Shown: positions 12,975 through 24,964 of the stretch, piece after piece
Layout of the letters: the number at the start of each line of letters is the position of its first letter
How positions within the stretch are numbered: position 1 is the stretch's first letter
Origin: Daucus carota subsp. sativus
Taxonomy: Eukaryota; Streptophyta; Magnoliopsida; Apiales; Apiaceae
Reading direction: 5' to 3'
Assembly: GCF_001625215.2 (NCBI RefSeq)
Contig: NC_030385.2
Span: 41,627,598-41,691,597, forward strand
DNA length: 64,000 nucleotides
Notes under the pieces: model-generated
Databases searched by the model: none
The model's input: the letters and a program-made list of their open reading frames with translations, nothing else
What the model was told of the DNA's origin: nothing
Program-made: the position numbers and the translations under genes

Positions 12975-13330
12975 GATTGTGTCTGTTTGAAAGTGTTGTT
13001 AAAAATTGTTGTGCGATTAGAAAAAGTGCTGGTAAATAATGTGCTGTTGTATAAATCAGATAACTGTTCGTCAACTTTTTGATATTTGCTTATTTTGAGT
13101 TATAATATTAACAAAATAATTTGTCCGATGAGATTTGATAGTGAAATTTGTAACAGTTTCCTGCAAAAGCTGAACAGCTTTTTCCAAGAGTATGGGAGGA
13201 CCTGTTTTTTCTAAAAGCAGCTTTTCACCTAAAAGCCGGTGTTCAGAAAAGCTGGTTTTAAATTTACCAAACAATTTTTCAGCAAAAAACTGCTATTGCT
13301 GTCAACACAACAACCCCAAACAACACCTAA
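12975..13330. mobile_element. Possible hAT/PIF-like MITE
   Basis: The segment is rich in AAAAGCTG/CAGCTTTT motifs. Its right end, read in reverse, is GGTGTTGTTTGGGG, of the GTGTTTG type seen at ends of such MITEs. The left end is only loosely similar and no target duplication was found. Confidence 0.3.
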
Positions 13331-14332
13331 CATTTTTTACTCAACATGGAAAAAAATACGAACAAACAGGAAGATGTATGGATAAAACGAAAAAAATATA
13401 TGACAATATGGCAAATCTTTTCGGGCGGATGTGATATTCGAATTCAGTTACAACTTACAAGTATGCACTTCTCGAATTTAGTTTTGGCGATTAATAAACG
13501 GTGAGGGACACACGAGGAAAAAAAATTCCATCTTCGAAGTTAGCAATCTCTCATTTTTGTTTTTAAGATAAATTGATATCTGTTTTTCCATGAATTGTAA
13601 TTCGACCTTGCGAGCATTTTAAAGTCAAATTTATTTGATCATACTCCAATTCATACGTAATTTCAGATTTGTTGAGCATGTGTCAAGTTAAAAAGATATG
13701 ATACATAAAATAAATTCAAAATTTATTTATAAATAATATACAGTCAATGTTTTGAACTAGGTATTGTTATCCTATAATTTACTACGCTAATAATTATGTG
13801 ATAATTGTTGATTTTAAATTATATTAAACAACCTAACAAGGAAAAACTAAATGACGCGAGAGGAAAAGAGCAAAGCAGAAATCATATAGAAAATATAAGC
13901 TATATACTCTTTCTTTTAGAAATCCCGCATATAAGGAAAACAAAATAGTGTAGTATCAACTAAATTAATTTCCACTTCAAGTTTTTCCTAATAAATTTTA
14001 TATAAAAGAGTTATCAACCTATGTAATGAAATTGAAATTTAAGTCATTATTAGTATTAAGAGTCTTATTACGAGCTCGTTTGGCTACAAGGTTTATATTT
14101 TTCCAGAAATGTATAATTTTATATTTTTTTTGAATATAAATATTAAATAGATGTCTAATATCTTTCATAATATACACTAAACATCTATTTTTTTTAAGAA
14201 AAAAAAGTAGATGTTTAATATTTATTATAAAAGATTTGATTTAAAAAATAAAATTTGCAGGACAACCCTTCTCGAAAAGCTTCCAATACTCCATAGTCCA
14301 TAATGACCAAATCTGAAGACATAACAAAATAG

Positions 14333-14340
14333 TATATAAA
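14333..14340 (+). promoter_or_regulatory. TATA box of AVT1 copy A
   Basis: TATATAAA is followed by a leader (GTGAAGCTCTGTCCAAAAGG) that is nearly repeated upstream of copy B at about 24184. Conservation between duplicates supports it as promoter and 5' leader rather than spacer. Confidence 0.6.
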
Positions 14341-14686
14341 GAGACATAAGCCGAGTAGAGACAGGCAGAAGTGAAGCTCTGTCCAAAAGGCTTTCATCTT
14401 TAGAACACCCCTTCTCTAAAAGCTTCCAAACAAGCGAATCTAATAACCCAAGAAAGCTCTGCACCTTTTTCTCTGTATGTCTTGTTCTCTGTCTTTGCAT
14501 ATACATGTGCCTGTGTTGTGTTTTATCTAAGTGAGTGTGTTTGGGTTGATGTTTTTAGTCAAATTATAATGTAGTTGTTTATAGAGTTGACACTGTACCT
14601 TACCCAATTCTTGATTTCCATTAAACATCTCTCCTTGATTGACTGTCCGTTTTTTTCTTGTTTTTTAAGACTATTTTTTTAGCATT

Positions 14687-14749
14687 GAGAGAGAGAGAGA
14701 GAGAGAGAGCGAGAGCGGGAGAGGGAGGAAGAGAGAGAGAGGAGGGAGG

Positions 14750-14787
<38 letters not shown>

Positions 14788-14831
14788 AGGGAGGGAGGGA
14801 GGAGCGGGAAGAGAGAGAAAGAGAGAGAGAG
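14687..14831 (+). repeat. 145-bp polypurine (GA)n/(GGGA)n tract in the AVT1-A leader region
   Basis: The top strand is almost pure purine: GA repeats interrupted by GGGA blocks. It lies upstream of the non-coding leader exon 14996-15035. Such tracts can form triplex DNA and carry GAGA motifs bound by plant BBR/BPC factors (known biology; activity here is inference). At the matching place copy B has a GT repeat instead. Confidence 0.9.
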
Positions 14832-15228
14832 TGTGTTGGAGGCATTACTTTTTTCTTAAAATGTTAAAGATTTTTCCAAAGCTTGGTGTTCAAGATTTTC
14901 CGTTTTTGCTAGCAAAATGAATCTTGGACCTTTTATTGTGTATATTGTATTATGCTTTATGGTTATTGAGTTAATATTATTCTGTATTATTGCAGGTTCT
15001 TTTCCAAGGAATTTGCAAGTGGTTTAAAAAGATTGGTATGATAATAAGATGTATTTTCTAAGTTGTTCATAAACTATACTCCTCAAGTTCTGAGAATTGT
15101 CTCTTGTATAATAGTTAGTAAAGATCATGTATGGGTTTTTGGATTTGGTAAGACTAGTAGGCTGAGGAAAAGAATCCATTTTAGGATAATTCTATTTATG
15201 TGATATTTCAGGTTAAATTCTGAAAAAA

Positions 15229-18200
15229 ATGAAGAATTCTGTATCGGATCACAGTTTTTATATCGATAGTGAGGAGGAAGAGGAAGAAATTAAGGACAAT
15301 AAAGATGAGGATGATGGGGCTGATTCGGATTCTTCAGGCTATTCAAATGATGATCAGCAACAGAGTAAACCCAATTCTTTGAGTAATGCATGGCCTCAAA
15401 GTTACAGGTGATGAATTCGATTAATTCTTTTTTTAACATTTCAAGATCTTATCTCGAAGCAAAAAGCGGGCTACTGAATTTTGCGAGATGTCATATGGTA
15501 GATGAATCGTACAAAATTTGAACATAATGATTTTGCTTTTCAGCATTTTCAACTAGTACAGTGAACCCAGTTTATGAATGTTTCTGGCACATTGGTGAAG
15601 TTAAGGTGTTAAATAGTATTTTACGGGTGATTTATTTGTCTTTTTATCAGTTAAACTCATATATAATTTTTTGCTACATGCTTGGATTTATAATTACTAA
15701 TGAACTTCTGCTATAATATGTATTTCCGAGCTATGCTTCATCGAGTAGATAGCTCCTTTAAGTAACATCTTCGAAAAATTATTTCAGGCAATCAATTGAT
15801 TTATATAGTAGTGTGCAATCACCGAGCCTCAACTTTCTTGGAACTCCTGCATTATCACGATTTGGCAGCTCGTTTCTTTCCTCATCGCTTACAAGGAGAC
15901 ACACTCCTGAAATATTGCCGAGTTATGAAAAACCTTTAATACCAAAAGATGAACCTCAGCAAAGACGCAGTTCTCATTCCCTCCTTCCTCCTGTTCCGTC
16001 ACGGACATCTTCTTTGAAGAAAGTGATTCCTGATCAGAAATCCAAGGATTTACATCAACTTCCAGGTTCAGGACAGAGTTCATTTGGCCAAGCTGTTCTA
16101 AATGGTAGGTTTGTCAATTCAGTATAGCCCTTTTCTAGGTCCAAAACAGATTGAATTTTATGCAGAGTTGGACTTTTTTTTTTTTAAAACAGATATCCTT
16201 TGATGCTCTACATTTTAGCTGATTATATTTGCTTAGGTCCTGTCCTCTTGAAGCTCTTGTATTCTTGTTGGTGGAACTTTCTAAAACCAAATGACTGCTT
16301 ATTTGTAAAGAATTTTTCATCCTTGCTTTAAAGAAATGCGCCTTTTAGTAAAATCTTGATATTGCACATGTAGTTACTATATTTCCCCCAAGTTCCATTC
16401 ATTTGAGTTCCCTTTTAATATTTTCCAGGCAAGTGTTGGCGATCGCAATTATATACATCTTTGTGCTAGCATTTTTGGTTTAGCAACTCATATCTTAGAT
16501 TTTTGTGTGCCAATCATTGTTTAAATAATTAAAGGTCATTTTGTGTCATGTAGGTATTAATGTACTGTGTGGAGTTGGTTTACTTTCTACGCCCTATGCA
16601 GCCCAACAAGGAGGTTGGGCTGGGCTTTCTTTATTATTCATATTTGGAATCTTATCTTTCTACACGGGGATTCTCTTGCGTAAATGCTTGGATAGTCAGC
16701 CAGGTCTCGAGACATACCCAGACATTGGGCAGGCAGCCTTTGGCACAACAGGACGTATTGTCATCTCTGTAAGTTTCTGAAAATGAATGTTTCACATTGC
16801 TTATTGTTAAAATATTGTAATGCTTGACTTTTTGATTCTTGACGTATTGTCATTAACTCGAAAACATGAGAAGCAGTTGAATGTTTTCCTATTTATGTTA
16901 GAGGGTAAGTTCAAAATTTCTAAAATTTACAATGAAGTGATATATTTGTGACGTTTCTAACTTCCCTGTGATTTCTTTTTGTGCAGATAATCTTATATGT
17001 GGAATTATACGTAAGTACATCTGGCTTAGCTCATAAAACCTTTTTTCCCTCCCGACTTTTCTATCTTTTGCTCCTTTACAAACTATATAAAATCTGAGGC
17101 CTTTCATATATTTTTTGACTTTTTAGTTGTCTTATATCGGAACCTTTCATATTTGTAATTCTATTTTCACAAGTTATACATTGAGATCTCTATTTAGTAG
17201 TAAATTTTGTTGAAATTTTCTTGTCAAAGCATTAGAAGAGTACTGAGATGAGCCCCATTTTTCTCCTTGCAGGCTTGTTGTATTGAATATATAATTTTAG
17301 AGAGCGATAATCTGTCATCTCTGTTTCCATATGCACACTTGAGTTTGGCAGGTTTTGAATTAAATTCACACCATCTGTTTGCATTAATTACCACCCTTGC
17401 TGTCCTTCCCACGGTTTGGCTCCGGGACCTCAGTGTTCTAAGCTACATATCTGGTGAGTAATATCAAGTCCTTGCAAAGAAAAATCCACACAATGAATTT
17501 CTTCATTTGGACCCTAGTGATGTATTTTGTATGCATCTTGTTCAAATTATTGATGGTAAATACCAAATTGATGTGATTTTTCATTGGTCTTGTAGTGTAC
17601 TGTAACAGCTGTTAGTGTGATAATTTTTGCTAATACAGAAGTCGATACTACTTTGTCTTGAAAAACTACCATGTAGTGCTAACATGGAGTGTCTTTATAT
17701 GAGAAGTGTGAATACATGCTCCAAGGCGACCCTGAAACGATGGACTGCAGTACAAAGATTTCATATCCTGTTTTTTGATTTCATTCTTTATAATTCAAGG
17801 TTTTAAGAATGATTAGTCACTAGGGACATTAAATGATTAAACCCAAAGAGTGTCATTCTTGGATGATTTTATCAAATTATTTTGTTTTATATTATTTATC
17901 TGCCCATTCAACTGTGTAAATATATTTCAAAATTAGGTAAAAATTAAACAAAAAGGATGAATGATAGGAATTTGTTGCTTCTCCAAAGCAACTAGTACTT
18001 GTTTCAGTTATTATGAACATACAAACACCTGGATATGCATAACATGTGGATGTGGGACTCAATTTTGATACTTGTTGTCATCAATAATTTAGAGATTTTA
18101 TCATATATATAATATAGTATATGTCACCAGTTTCCTAAGTAATTCTTTTTATTTGTTTACTTATATCCAGCTGGTGGAGTTATTGCGTCAATAATGGTGG

Positions 18201-20034
18201 CTTTCTGCCTGGTTTGGGTTGGAGTGGTTGATGATGTTGGGTTTGAAGCGAAAGGAACAAGTCTGAATCTCTCTACTCTTCCCGTAGCCCTTGGTCTCTA
18301 TGGTTACTGCTATTCAGGGCATGCTGTTTTTCCAAATATATACACATCAATGGAGAAACGTAGCCAGTTCCCTCTTGTTCTTTTAACTAGGTAATATATA
18401 ATTATTTAGTCACCATTTTTTCTGTAGATCTAGGGATAGAGCATTTAATCAGCCAACTACGTCACTTCTACTATACATATATATGGTTAAGCATGTTTCT
18501 ATTTTGTATAAATACTTTTTTCTACAGAAACAACAGAATGTGAGAAGCTCTTCCTTTAAAACTTAGGCATCTTTATAAAGTACTAGGTTCTCAGTTCATT
18601 AAATACTCAAATGAAAATATCACATAGAAGAGAGCTATGAGCGTGAATGTTTTCTGTTCTGAAATTCAAATAACTTGAAATCATTTCTAAGTGCAGCTTT
18701 GGTATTTGTACGGTGTTATATGCTGGGGTTGCTGTGGTCGGATATAAGATGTTCGGAGAATCAACAGAGTCACAGTTTACTCTTAATATGCCCCATGATT
18801 TGGTTGCGTCTAAGATTGCTCTTTGGACTACGGTAAGAGAGATCTGACACGTATCATTTATGCTAAGAGTTAATAAATTTTCAATTCTTATAGTACAACT
18901 TTGCGTGTACAAGTCATGATTTTACATGCATATGTAAGTTTCTAAAATGTCAACATATAAAATATCAGTTCATGTTGGATGGAATTTTGTATAAAGGGAG
19001 TTTATCTTTGTACATCTTCATCTTTACTTGGATAAGTACATAGTCTCAATATTGTATGTATTAAGCCTTCACCGATATTTGCTACTCCACCTATAATTTT
19101 TTATTACTTACCATAATGTTAATGTTCCTGTTAACTAGTCTAGCATATACAAAAATTCTAAATATCGTGAGTATGAATCCTATCTTATTGTGTACTTTTT
19201 CTTTTGCAGGTGGTGAATCCATTTACCAAATATGCGCTAACCATCTCCCCAGTGGCAATGAGTCTGGAAGAATTGATACCATCAAACCATCACAAGTCTC
19301 ACTTCATGTACTCAGTGTTGATCAGAACATCACTGGTAGTCTCAACTTTACTCGTAGGCCTAAGCATCCCATTTTTCGGTAAGCAATCAGGAATTTTGTG
19401 TGCTCTTTTTTATTTTGGTGCATACGTTTTGTCAGACAAGAAGTTTACTGAAAGAATCTTACTTGATGTAATTTCTAATTTCTTAGATAATATCATATAA
19501 TATACACTTAAATTTTCTATTTGTGTCTGGACTGTGTAGTTTTACCAACTAATTGGTTTACTTTCTTATGTTGCAGGTCTGGTTATGTCATTGATTGGAT
19601 CACTACTAACAATGCTAGTGGTAAGTGTTCTATCCTAGTAACAACAATATTCTATACACAGCCCGCCCTCATGCATTTGTGATTGAACTAATTGCGTTTG
19701 GTTGTATAAATTTAAAACTCTTACAGACCTTGATACTTCCTTGCATCTGCTTCCTGAGCATCGCAAAGGGAAAAGTTACGCGCTTTCAGGTACTGATCAT
19801 TGTATTTAGGATCAATGTAGGCAACAAGATTTACATGGATGGCAATTATTCCTCTTTGAAGTTATTGTTTCTCGTTTTCCATTCTTTTAATAGATTTGTT
19901 TATATATCACTTATCAATTTCGCCTTTTCCATCTTCAGGGGATTCTTTGTGGAGTGATAATTACGGTTGGCACCATTTCAGCAGCTTTCGGAAGCTACTC
20001 AGCCATGTCAAAGATCATAGAAGAATTGATATAA
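15229..20034 (+). CDS. AVT1-type vacuolar amino-acid transporter, copy A
   Basis: Coding exons: 15229-15407, 15788-16104, 16554-16768, 16987-17010, 17273-17453, 18171-18390, 18697-18832, 19210-19378, 19577-19620, 19727-19789, 19939-20034, giving 547 residues. A non-coding leader exon (14996-15035) precedes them. The N-terminal ~160 residues are hydrophilic and acidic, with a run of glutamates (EEEEEE) and serine-rich segments, as in plant AVT1 proteins. From residue ~165 the AAAP/AVT transporter core follows: INVLCGVGLLSTPYA begins TM1, then GGWAGL, YPDIGQAAFG, LPTVWLRDLS, GHAVFPNIYTSM and NPFTKYALTISPVA. About ten to eleven membrane segments are expected. The family exchanges amino acids across the tonoplast using the proton gradient; substrate specificity cannot be read here. 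One exon is only 24 nt. A paralogue (copy B) lies downstream in the same orientation. Confidence 0.95.
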
Positions 20035-20806
20035 ATATTTTGGAACTCTGTTCTGTTATAGGAAAAAAAGCTATATATCATTACCCATTTTTTCACCTCA
20101 TGATATGAACATTTTTACCTATGATTGATTTCTCCTTTATTTACATCTTTGTTGAGAGTCTTGAGACTGTATTCTTTGTGTTCTACCAAGGAACTGCTTG
20201 ATGCACTGTTTGCATTTTTTTGATATATCATTTTTTTTACCCGCAACTGTTAAGCATCATCATCGAGGTTGTCAAACTTATGTACCAGGGATTAGTTTAT
20301 GGAGATTTTACTTGTGTTATTGCTTCCAACAAATAATCACATGCAGGGCCAACTAAGAATTTTATTACAGGATTCAGAGAAAAAAATAAAGGAGATTAAT
20401 TTAGATTATTTGTAAAAAAAATTATTAAAATTTCTATATCGAGATTTTATCATATTTGTGTTATTGTTAAACTGAGGACCATATTCAAGTCGAAAATTAT
20501 AGATATTGATTCAAATTATTTTCAAAAAATTTATATTAAGAAATATATATTTCAGGATATTTGATAGGGATATAAAGTTAAAGTTCCGAAAAAATTAGAA
20601 AATATACATTATTTTAATAAATTTTGAGAACAATATTACGGCAAAGAAGAAAAATAATTTTAAATAAATTAATAATTAATTATTGATCATGAATCACAGA
20701 TAAAAAATAATTGATTATTTCATTGATTCGAGATTTATCAAAAAAATTAATAAACCGAAAATTTGATAATTAGATAGGAGTGAAATTCATAATTTTTAAA
20801 AATTAA

Positions 20807-21020
20807 CAGGGTTTATAAAAGGCGCTGATTAATCACGATTAATCGCTGATTAATCACGATTAATTACCGATTAATTCTTGTTCCGTAGCTCGCTGAACTG
20901 TAAATCTCCGATTAATCACCGATCAATCCGATTAATCTCTGATCAATTCAATTAATCTTCGATTAATCCTTGTTACATGACTTTACCGATTAAATCTGAT
21001 ACCCACTTTTTACAACACTG
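20807..21020. mobile_element. MITE-like element filled with GATTAATC repeats
   Basis: The ends form imperfect inverted repeats: CAGGGTTTATAAAAGGCGCTG on the left against CAGTGTTGTAAAAAGTGGGTA (reverse of the right end). The CAGTGTTGTAAAA form is common at ends of hAT-like elements. The interior carries about ten copies of GATTAATC or close variants, an 8-bp palindrome. No target duplication was clear. Confidence 0.5.
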
Positions 21021-21120
21021 GTATGGAATGATAATAATCTCGTTTTGTAAAACATTTTAAACGCACCTGAGTGCAGAAGAATATGATTCAAACATGGTCA
21101 TTCTCAAGATTACGCACATG

Positions 21121-21375
21121 TTAAGCGATCAATTCTCCTAAAATCTCAAGATTTTAGGAGGAGTGCTTACTAGGATCATATTCTAATATTCCATCTCACT
21201 CGAAAGTCTATCGAAAGTGTATTTATGGGTCGAGAGTTCTGAGAATATTGGGATCACAGGGAGTTGAACTCGAGTCTACCGCGAGCTCGGATATCATATT
21301 AAGTGACTAATTCTCCTAAAATCTCTGAAATCTGTAAGCCGTTAGGAAGAGGGCTTGCGAGAATCATATTGTAAC
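21121..21375 (-). repeat. TRIM-like repeat with terminal direct repeats
   Basis: Two related ~70-bp segments (about 21121-21190 and 21301-21375) share TTCTCCTAAAATCTC and the ending GAATCATATT/GATCATATT. Between them, on the minus strand, lies a segment like GATATCCGAGC followed by GACTCGAGTTCAACTCCC. This is reminiscent of the TGGTATCAGAGC primer-binding region of LTR elements. A second, partial copy lies in the opposite orientation at 56463-56565. The layout fits a terminal-repeat retrotransposon in miniature. Confidence 0.5.
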
Positions 21376-21409
21376 AGTACAGAAACGCCACAAGAACAAG
21401 AACAAGAAC

Positions 21410-21702
21410 ATGTCGAGGATTACACAAATAACCCCGCTAGGCTCCTCAAGATTGATCCTTCATTCTCAACTCAGTTTAACATTAAACCCATCAATCTTGA
21501 ACTTGGGTTCCTCGTATTTGAACAAATTTTGTGTAATTAGAGGTGGAGATATGAAGTCTTTGACTAAAAATTATACCCAAGGGTTTGTGCAAAATGGGTT
21601 GGAATCATCATCAGCGGAGCTAGAGCTGATTTCTAGTGAAACCCAGTTTGATCATGTGATTGCTGAGGCACAACAGTTTGATAAATCTGTGGTGATTTTA
21701 TG
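21410..21702 (+). pseudogene. Truncated WCRKC thioredoxin copy A (first exon only)
   Basis: This exon encodes about 98 residues: a Ser/Leu-rich N-terminus like a plastid transit peptide, then FCVIRGGDMKSL, YTQGFVQNGLESS and ELISSETQFDHVIAEAQ. It closely matches exon 1 of the intact thioredoxin gene at 32800-33110, with the same split codon (TTATG before GT) at the exon end. Homology continues about 230 bp into the intron and then stops. The exons with the WCRKC active site, the cis-proline and the C-terminus are absent. The frame is open but the product would end shortly after the exon, so it is a duplication remnant. Whether it is still transcribed is unknown. Confidence 0.85.
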
Positions 21703-24100
21703 GTATGCATTGCTTATCACAATATAAATTTTAAGTTTTAATTATTCTTACTGTTGTTTAAAATTTAAAGTTGCTAAATTTTGGTTATTGTTGTTTTCTG
21801 AATTTAATGTTGCTAGCTTTTGTGGATGAATCATATTTACTTGTAGTTAAGATGTTGATTGTCTGTATGACAGTCAATTAAAGGGGTGACACGGTTTTTT
21901 GATTGATTCTTTGATCATTGAAGTAGATGTTTCGACATAATTATGAATGATATAGATATGTAGGAAAAAGTCTATATGGTTTTATTAAGTTTGGTCCTAA
22001 TAGTATTCACATTTATATGCAAAAACTCTCAGAATTCGTAAATGCTCCGTGTCCTTGATGTTTGTTATATGTAAACAGAAGCCCTTTTTATCATATTAAT
22101 TTGGGACTATGTTTCTAGATTGTGCTAAAGGGTTTTTTCGGAATATAGATATAAATAGGGTTGGTGTGTACTATTGACAGATATTAAGCTTACATAAATG
22201 CATTCTGAGGTTTGTGGATTTATGTGTACAAACATGGATGCTGTTAGAGGCTTAGAGCAACTTCAGTAAACATGGAGTTCAAAAGTACAACACAAGGCAA
22301 GTAAATAAAGATGAAGAAGTTGCGGAGGAAACACTTATTAGTTGTTGATGAAGGAGGTTGACAAGGAAAGATTGTTGCCACCTGACTGAGATTTGCCGCC
22401 GCTTGGTTGCCGGAATGTAAAGAGAGAGATTTTTTAGAAGAGACTGGGTTGTTATGGAAGCGTAAAAGCAAAATGAGAATGAAAATTTGTATAGGTGTGA
22501 CAAAATGGATGGTTGAGATTGAAACATCCCTTACGATTCACGGCTGAGATGGGGCACAAATCTCAGTGTGGGACAGGTGGGCTCCACTAGAAAAGAAACG
22601 TTTTGCTCTCGTGGAATCCCGAGTCATTTGAATTCTTTGGGACAAGGACGAGACCAGCCGCCTTACGGATTATCCCGAAGATGGACCCGAGTTGGACTCC
22701 GATCAAGTAAGCCCGACCGAAGCCCAGGAACATGTTAGAGGCCCGTCTTGACCAACCCAAGTGCCTAGGTCACTGGGCCGAAGCCCATTCGGGCAAAAGT
22801 CCATGCTTTGAATCTGCTGAGACTTGGTCTATAGAGTCGTGCATGAGACGTGTTCCAACTTCCTCACTCGTGGTTTTGTGGAACCACCTCCTCATGTCTG
22901 TCCCTTTCGGCCATGATTGATGGGGACGAAAGTAATTCGAATATAGTACCTGGTATAGGTTTGCCTTCATTCATTCACATTCTAAACACTCAAGAGAGCA
23001 CTTGCATTTTCTGATTACTCATCTAATGACCAGTTAACTTATTCTCACAGAGGTGAATCGGGGCACACATCTCGCATTCTTTTCTTTTGCAGGTCATTGC
23101 CGATCAGCGTTCTAGCAGAAAACTGTTTCAAACAGTTTGTGTGAAAAATTTATTATTAAAACATTTTTTAAGTTATCTTATTCTCTCCAAGCATTGGACA
23201 AAGTAGAAAAAATTGTAGAAAATACTTCCAATGTGCAAAAAAAAAAAAAACTAACACCGTACTTATTAGGCTTATATAATCTTCTTTATTTACTTTCAAA
23301 TAACATTTTGGTTTCCTTTAATTTTTTGATCTATTGCAACTACTAATTGTCTTGAACTTCTAGTCTTTAATTGGTTGAAGTTCAAAAATACCTCAAATTC
23401 AGTATAAAGGAAATTTGGTATTTACATCCTCATCAACGCGTCTGAGATATGCATATCGCACCTTGGGATGAAGTCCCATAGGCTGATAATGTGTGTTTCA
23501 ATTTTAAAAGAAAATTTTTTATAAAGCACACATCTTCATTGTAGATGTGTTTCTAGAAAATGATGAGCACATTCGCATCTTGTTGTTGGTATTTCGGACC
23601 CTTTTCTCATTGGTATCTTGGTCATTTTTCCGGGGTGAAGATATACCCCATTTCAGTAAAAAATAATCAAAATACCAATTTTCAGAATTTTTGTCCTGAA
23701 TGTGGACTATAGATACTTATGTAGAATATGTCACACATTCTTTAGAAAAGTTAATGTCACACATTTATAAAAAGAAGAAAAAGTTAATGTCACACATTTG
23801 AAAGATATGTATTTAAAGTATATTTATATCTTTTATTAACAGATATGCATCTTGTATTCCATCAATATCTTGGATTCTTATTCCAAAAATCAATAATAAG
23901 GATATTTTCAGGTCCAATTTTTTTCTTATTATATTTGAGTATTTAGTTTGGAGTTTGAATTAGACAATTCAATCAGGAAAAAGAAAAGAGACATAACAGG
24001 AAATTAGGAAATCAAAATCATATAAAGTGAGCTATATAGTACCCTTTTCTTAAAATTCTTCTTATTAAAGGAATAAAGGTATGGAAATGATTTAATCCCA
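21703..24100. other. Breakpoint region of the tandem duplication
   Basis: To about 21930 the sequence is homologous to intron 1 of the intact thioredoxin gene. Beyond that lies unrelated sequence, including a GC-richer, LTR-like block (22530-23130) and AT-rich DNA. AVT1-B promoter homology starts at about 24100-24180. No intact gene is seen. Confidence 0.6.
22530..23130. mobile_element. Candidate LTR-retrotransposon fragment
   Basis: The block is markedly richer in G+C than its surroundings. It has phrases typical of plant Ty3/gypsy LTRs: repeated CCGAAGCCC-type motifs, and an end with AGGTGAATCGGGGCACAC followed by a pyrimidine tract and TTTTGCAGGTCATTGCC. No gag or pol reading frame, paired LTR or target duplication was identified. 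The class rests on style of sequence only. Confidence 0.4.
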
Positions 24101-24144
24101 AGTAAATAGTTTTCTACTTAATTCTTTACTAGTACTTTGCACTG

Positions 24145-24204
24145 GCTATATATTTTGTATAAATAAAAACACTGCCCAGCTGAGTGAAGCTCTGTCAAAA
24201 AGCT
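24145..24204 (+). promoter_or_regulatory. Core promoter and leader start of AVT1 copy B
   Basis: A TATATATTTTGTATAAATA segment is followed by GTGAAGCTCTGTC, which matches the copy-A leader at the same distance. The TATA-to-leader layout is retained after duplication. Confidence 0.5.
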
Positions 24205-24475
24205 TTATCTTTACAGAAGCCCTTCTCAGAAAGGTTCCAAACAAATCTAAAACTTACTAAAGCTCTGCACCTCTCTCTTTCTCTAGATATGTACTAATAC
24301 ATATGTGTCTGTGTGTGTGTTTTATCTATGTCAGCCTATTTGTGGTATTCTTTTAGTTAAACTATACTACAATATATAGAGTTGACAGTGTACCACCCCA
24401 AATTCTTTATTTCCATTAAATATCTGCAGCTTGGTAGACTGTCACTGTTTTTTCCTGTTACTTAAGTTCTTTTTC

Positions 24476-24480
<5 letters not shown>

Positions 24481-24523
<43 letters not shown>
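24481..24523. repeat. (GT)n microsatellite in the AVT1-B leader region
   Basis: About 21 GT units, at the position where copy A has its GA tract. The flanks (GACTGTC and a T-rich stretch before, a GGATTACTT/GGCATTACTT-like stretch after) align between copies. Confidence 0.95.
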
Positions 24524-24526
<3 letters not shown>

Positions 24527-24964
24527 ATTACTTCTTCAAACAATGCAAAAGATTTGTTATAGCTCTGTGTTCAAGATTTTCCTTTATTGCAGTTAGTCAT
24601 TCATTGTATATCTTATTGTATGTTCATGCTAACTGAATTCATGTTATCGTGTATTTTCGCAGGTTGTTTTCCAAGAAATATTCAAGTGATTTAAAGAGAC
24701 CGGTCACTCTATTATCAAGTAAGATAGCTAATTTTACAAATTCAAATGTCATAATATAGTATTTGTAATTTTGTAATATTGAAGTCGTTCATACTCTGAA
24801 CTCGTTAATTTTGTGATTTGATTAAAATTTTCTATTGTATAGTAACTAGGAAAGTTCATCTATTTGTTCTCGGTCAATTTTGGTAAGACTAGTAGACTAA
24901 GGAAAACAATCCATTTTGGAATAATGCCATATATTTCATTTTTTTCAGGTTAAATTTTAAGAAA

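Larger units (their letters stand above)
10509..14200. other. Intergenic region between RABF1 and AVT1 copy A
   Basis: It holds RABF1 3' sequence, a tRNA-derived SINE (11595-11728) and a possible hAT- or PIF-like MITE at about 12975-13330. The rest is AT-rich sequence in which I see no gene. Confidence 0.6.
20035..21409. other. Intergenic region between AVT1-A and truncated thioredoxin copy A
   Basis: AVT1-A 3' sequence and AT-rich DNA, then a GATTAATC-rich MITE-like block (20807-21020) and a TRIM-like repeat (21121-21375) that reaches to within 35 bp of the thioredoxin copy-A ATG. No gene is seen. Confidence 0.6.

Noticed and set aside
14621-14867. Arg/Glu- and Ser/Leu-repeat reading frames on both strands
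   Set aside because: They are translations of the GA polypurine tract, with no domain and no codon structure.
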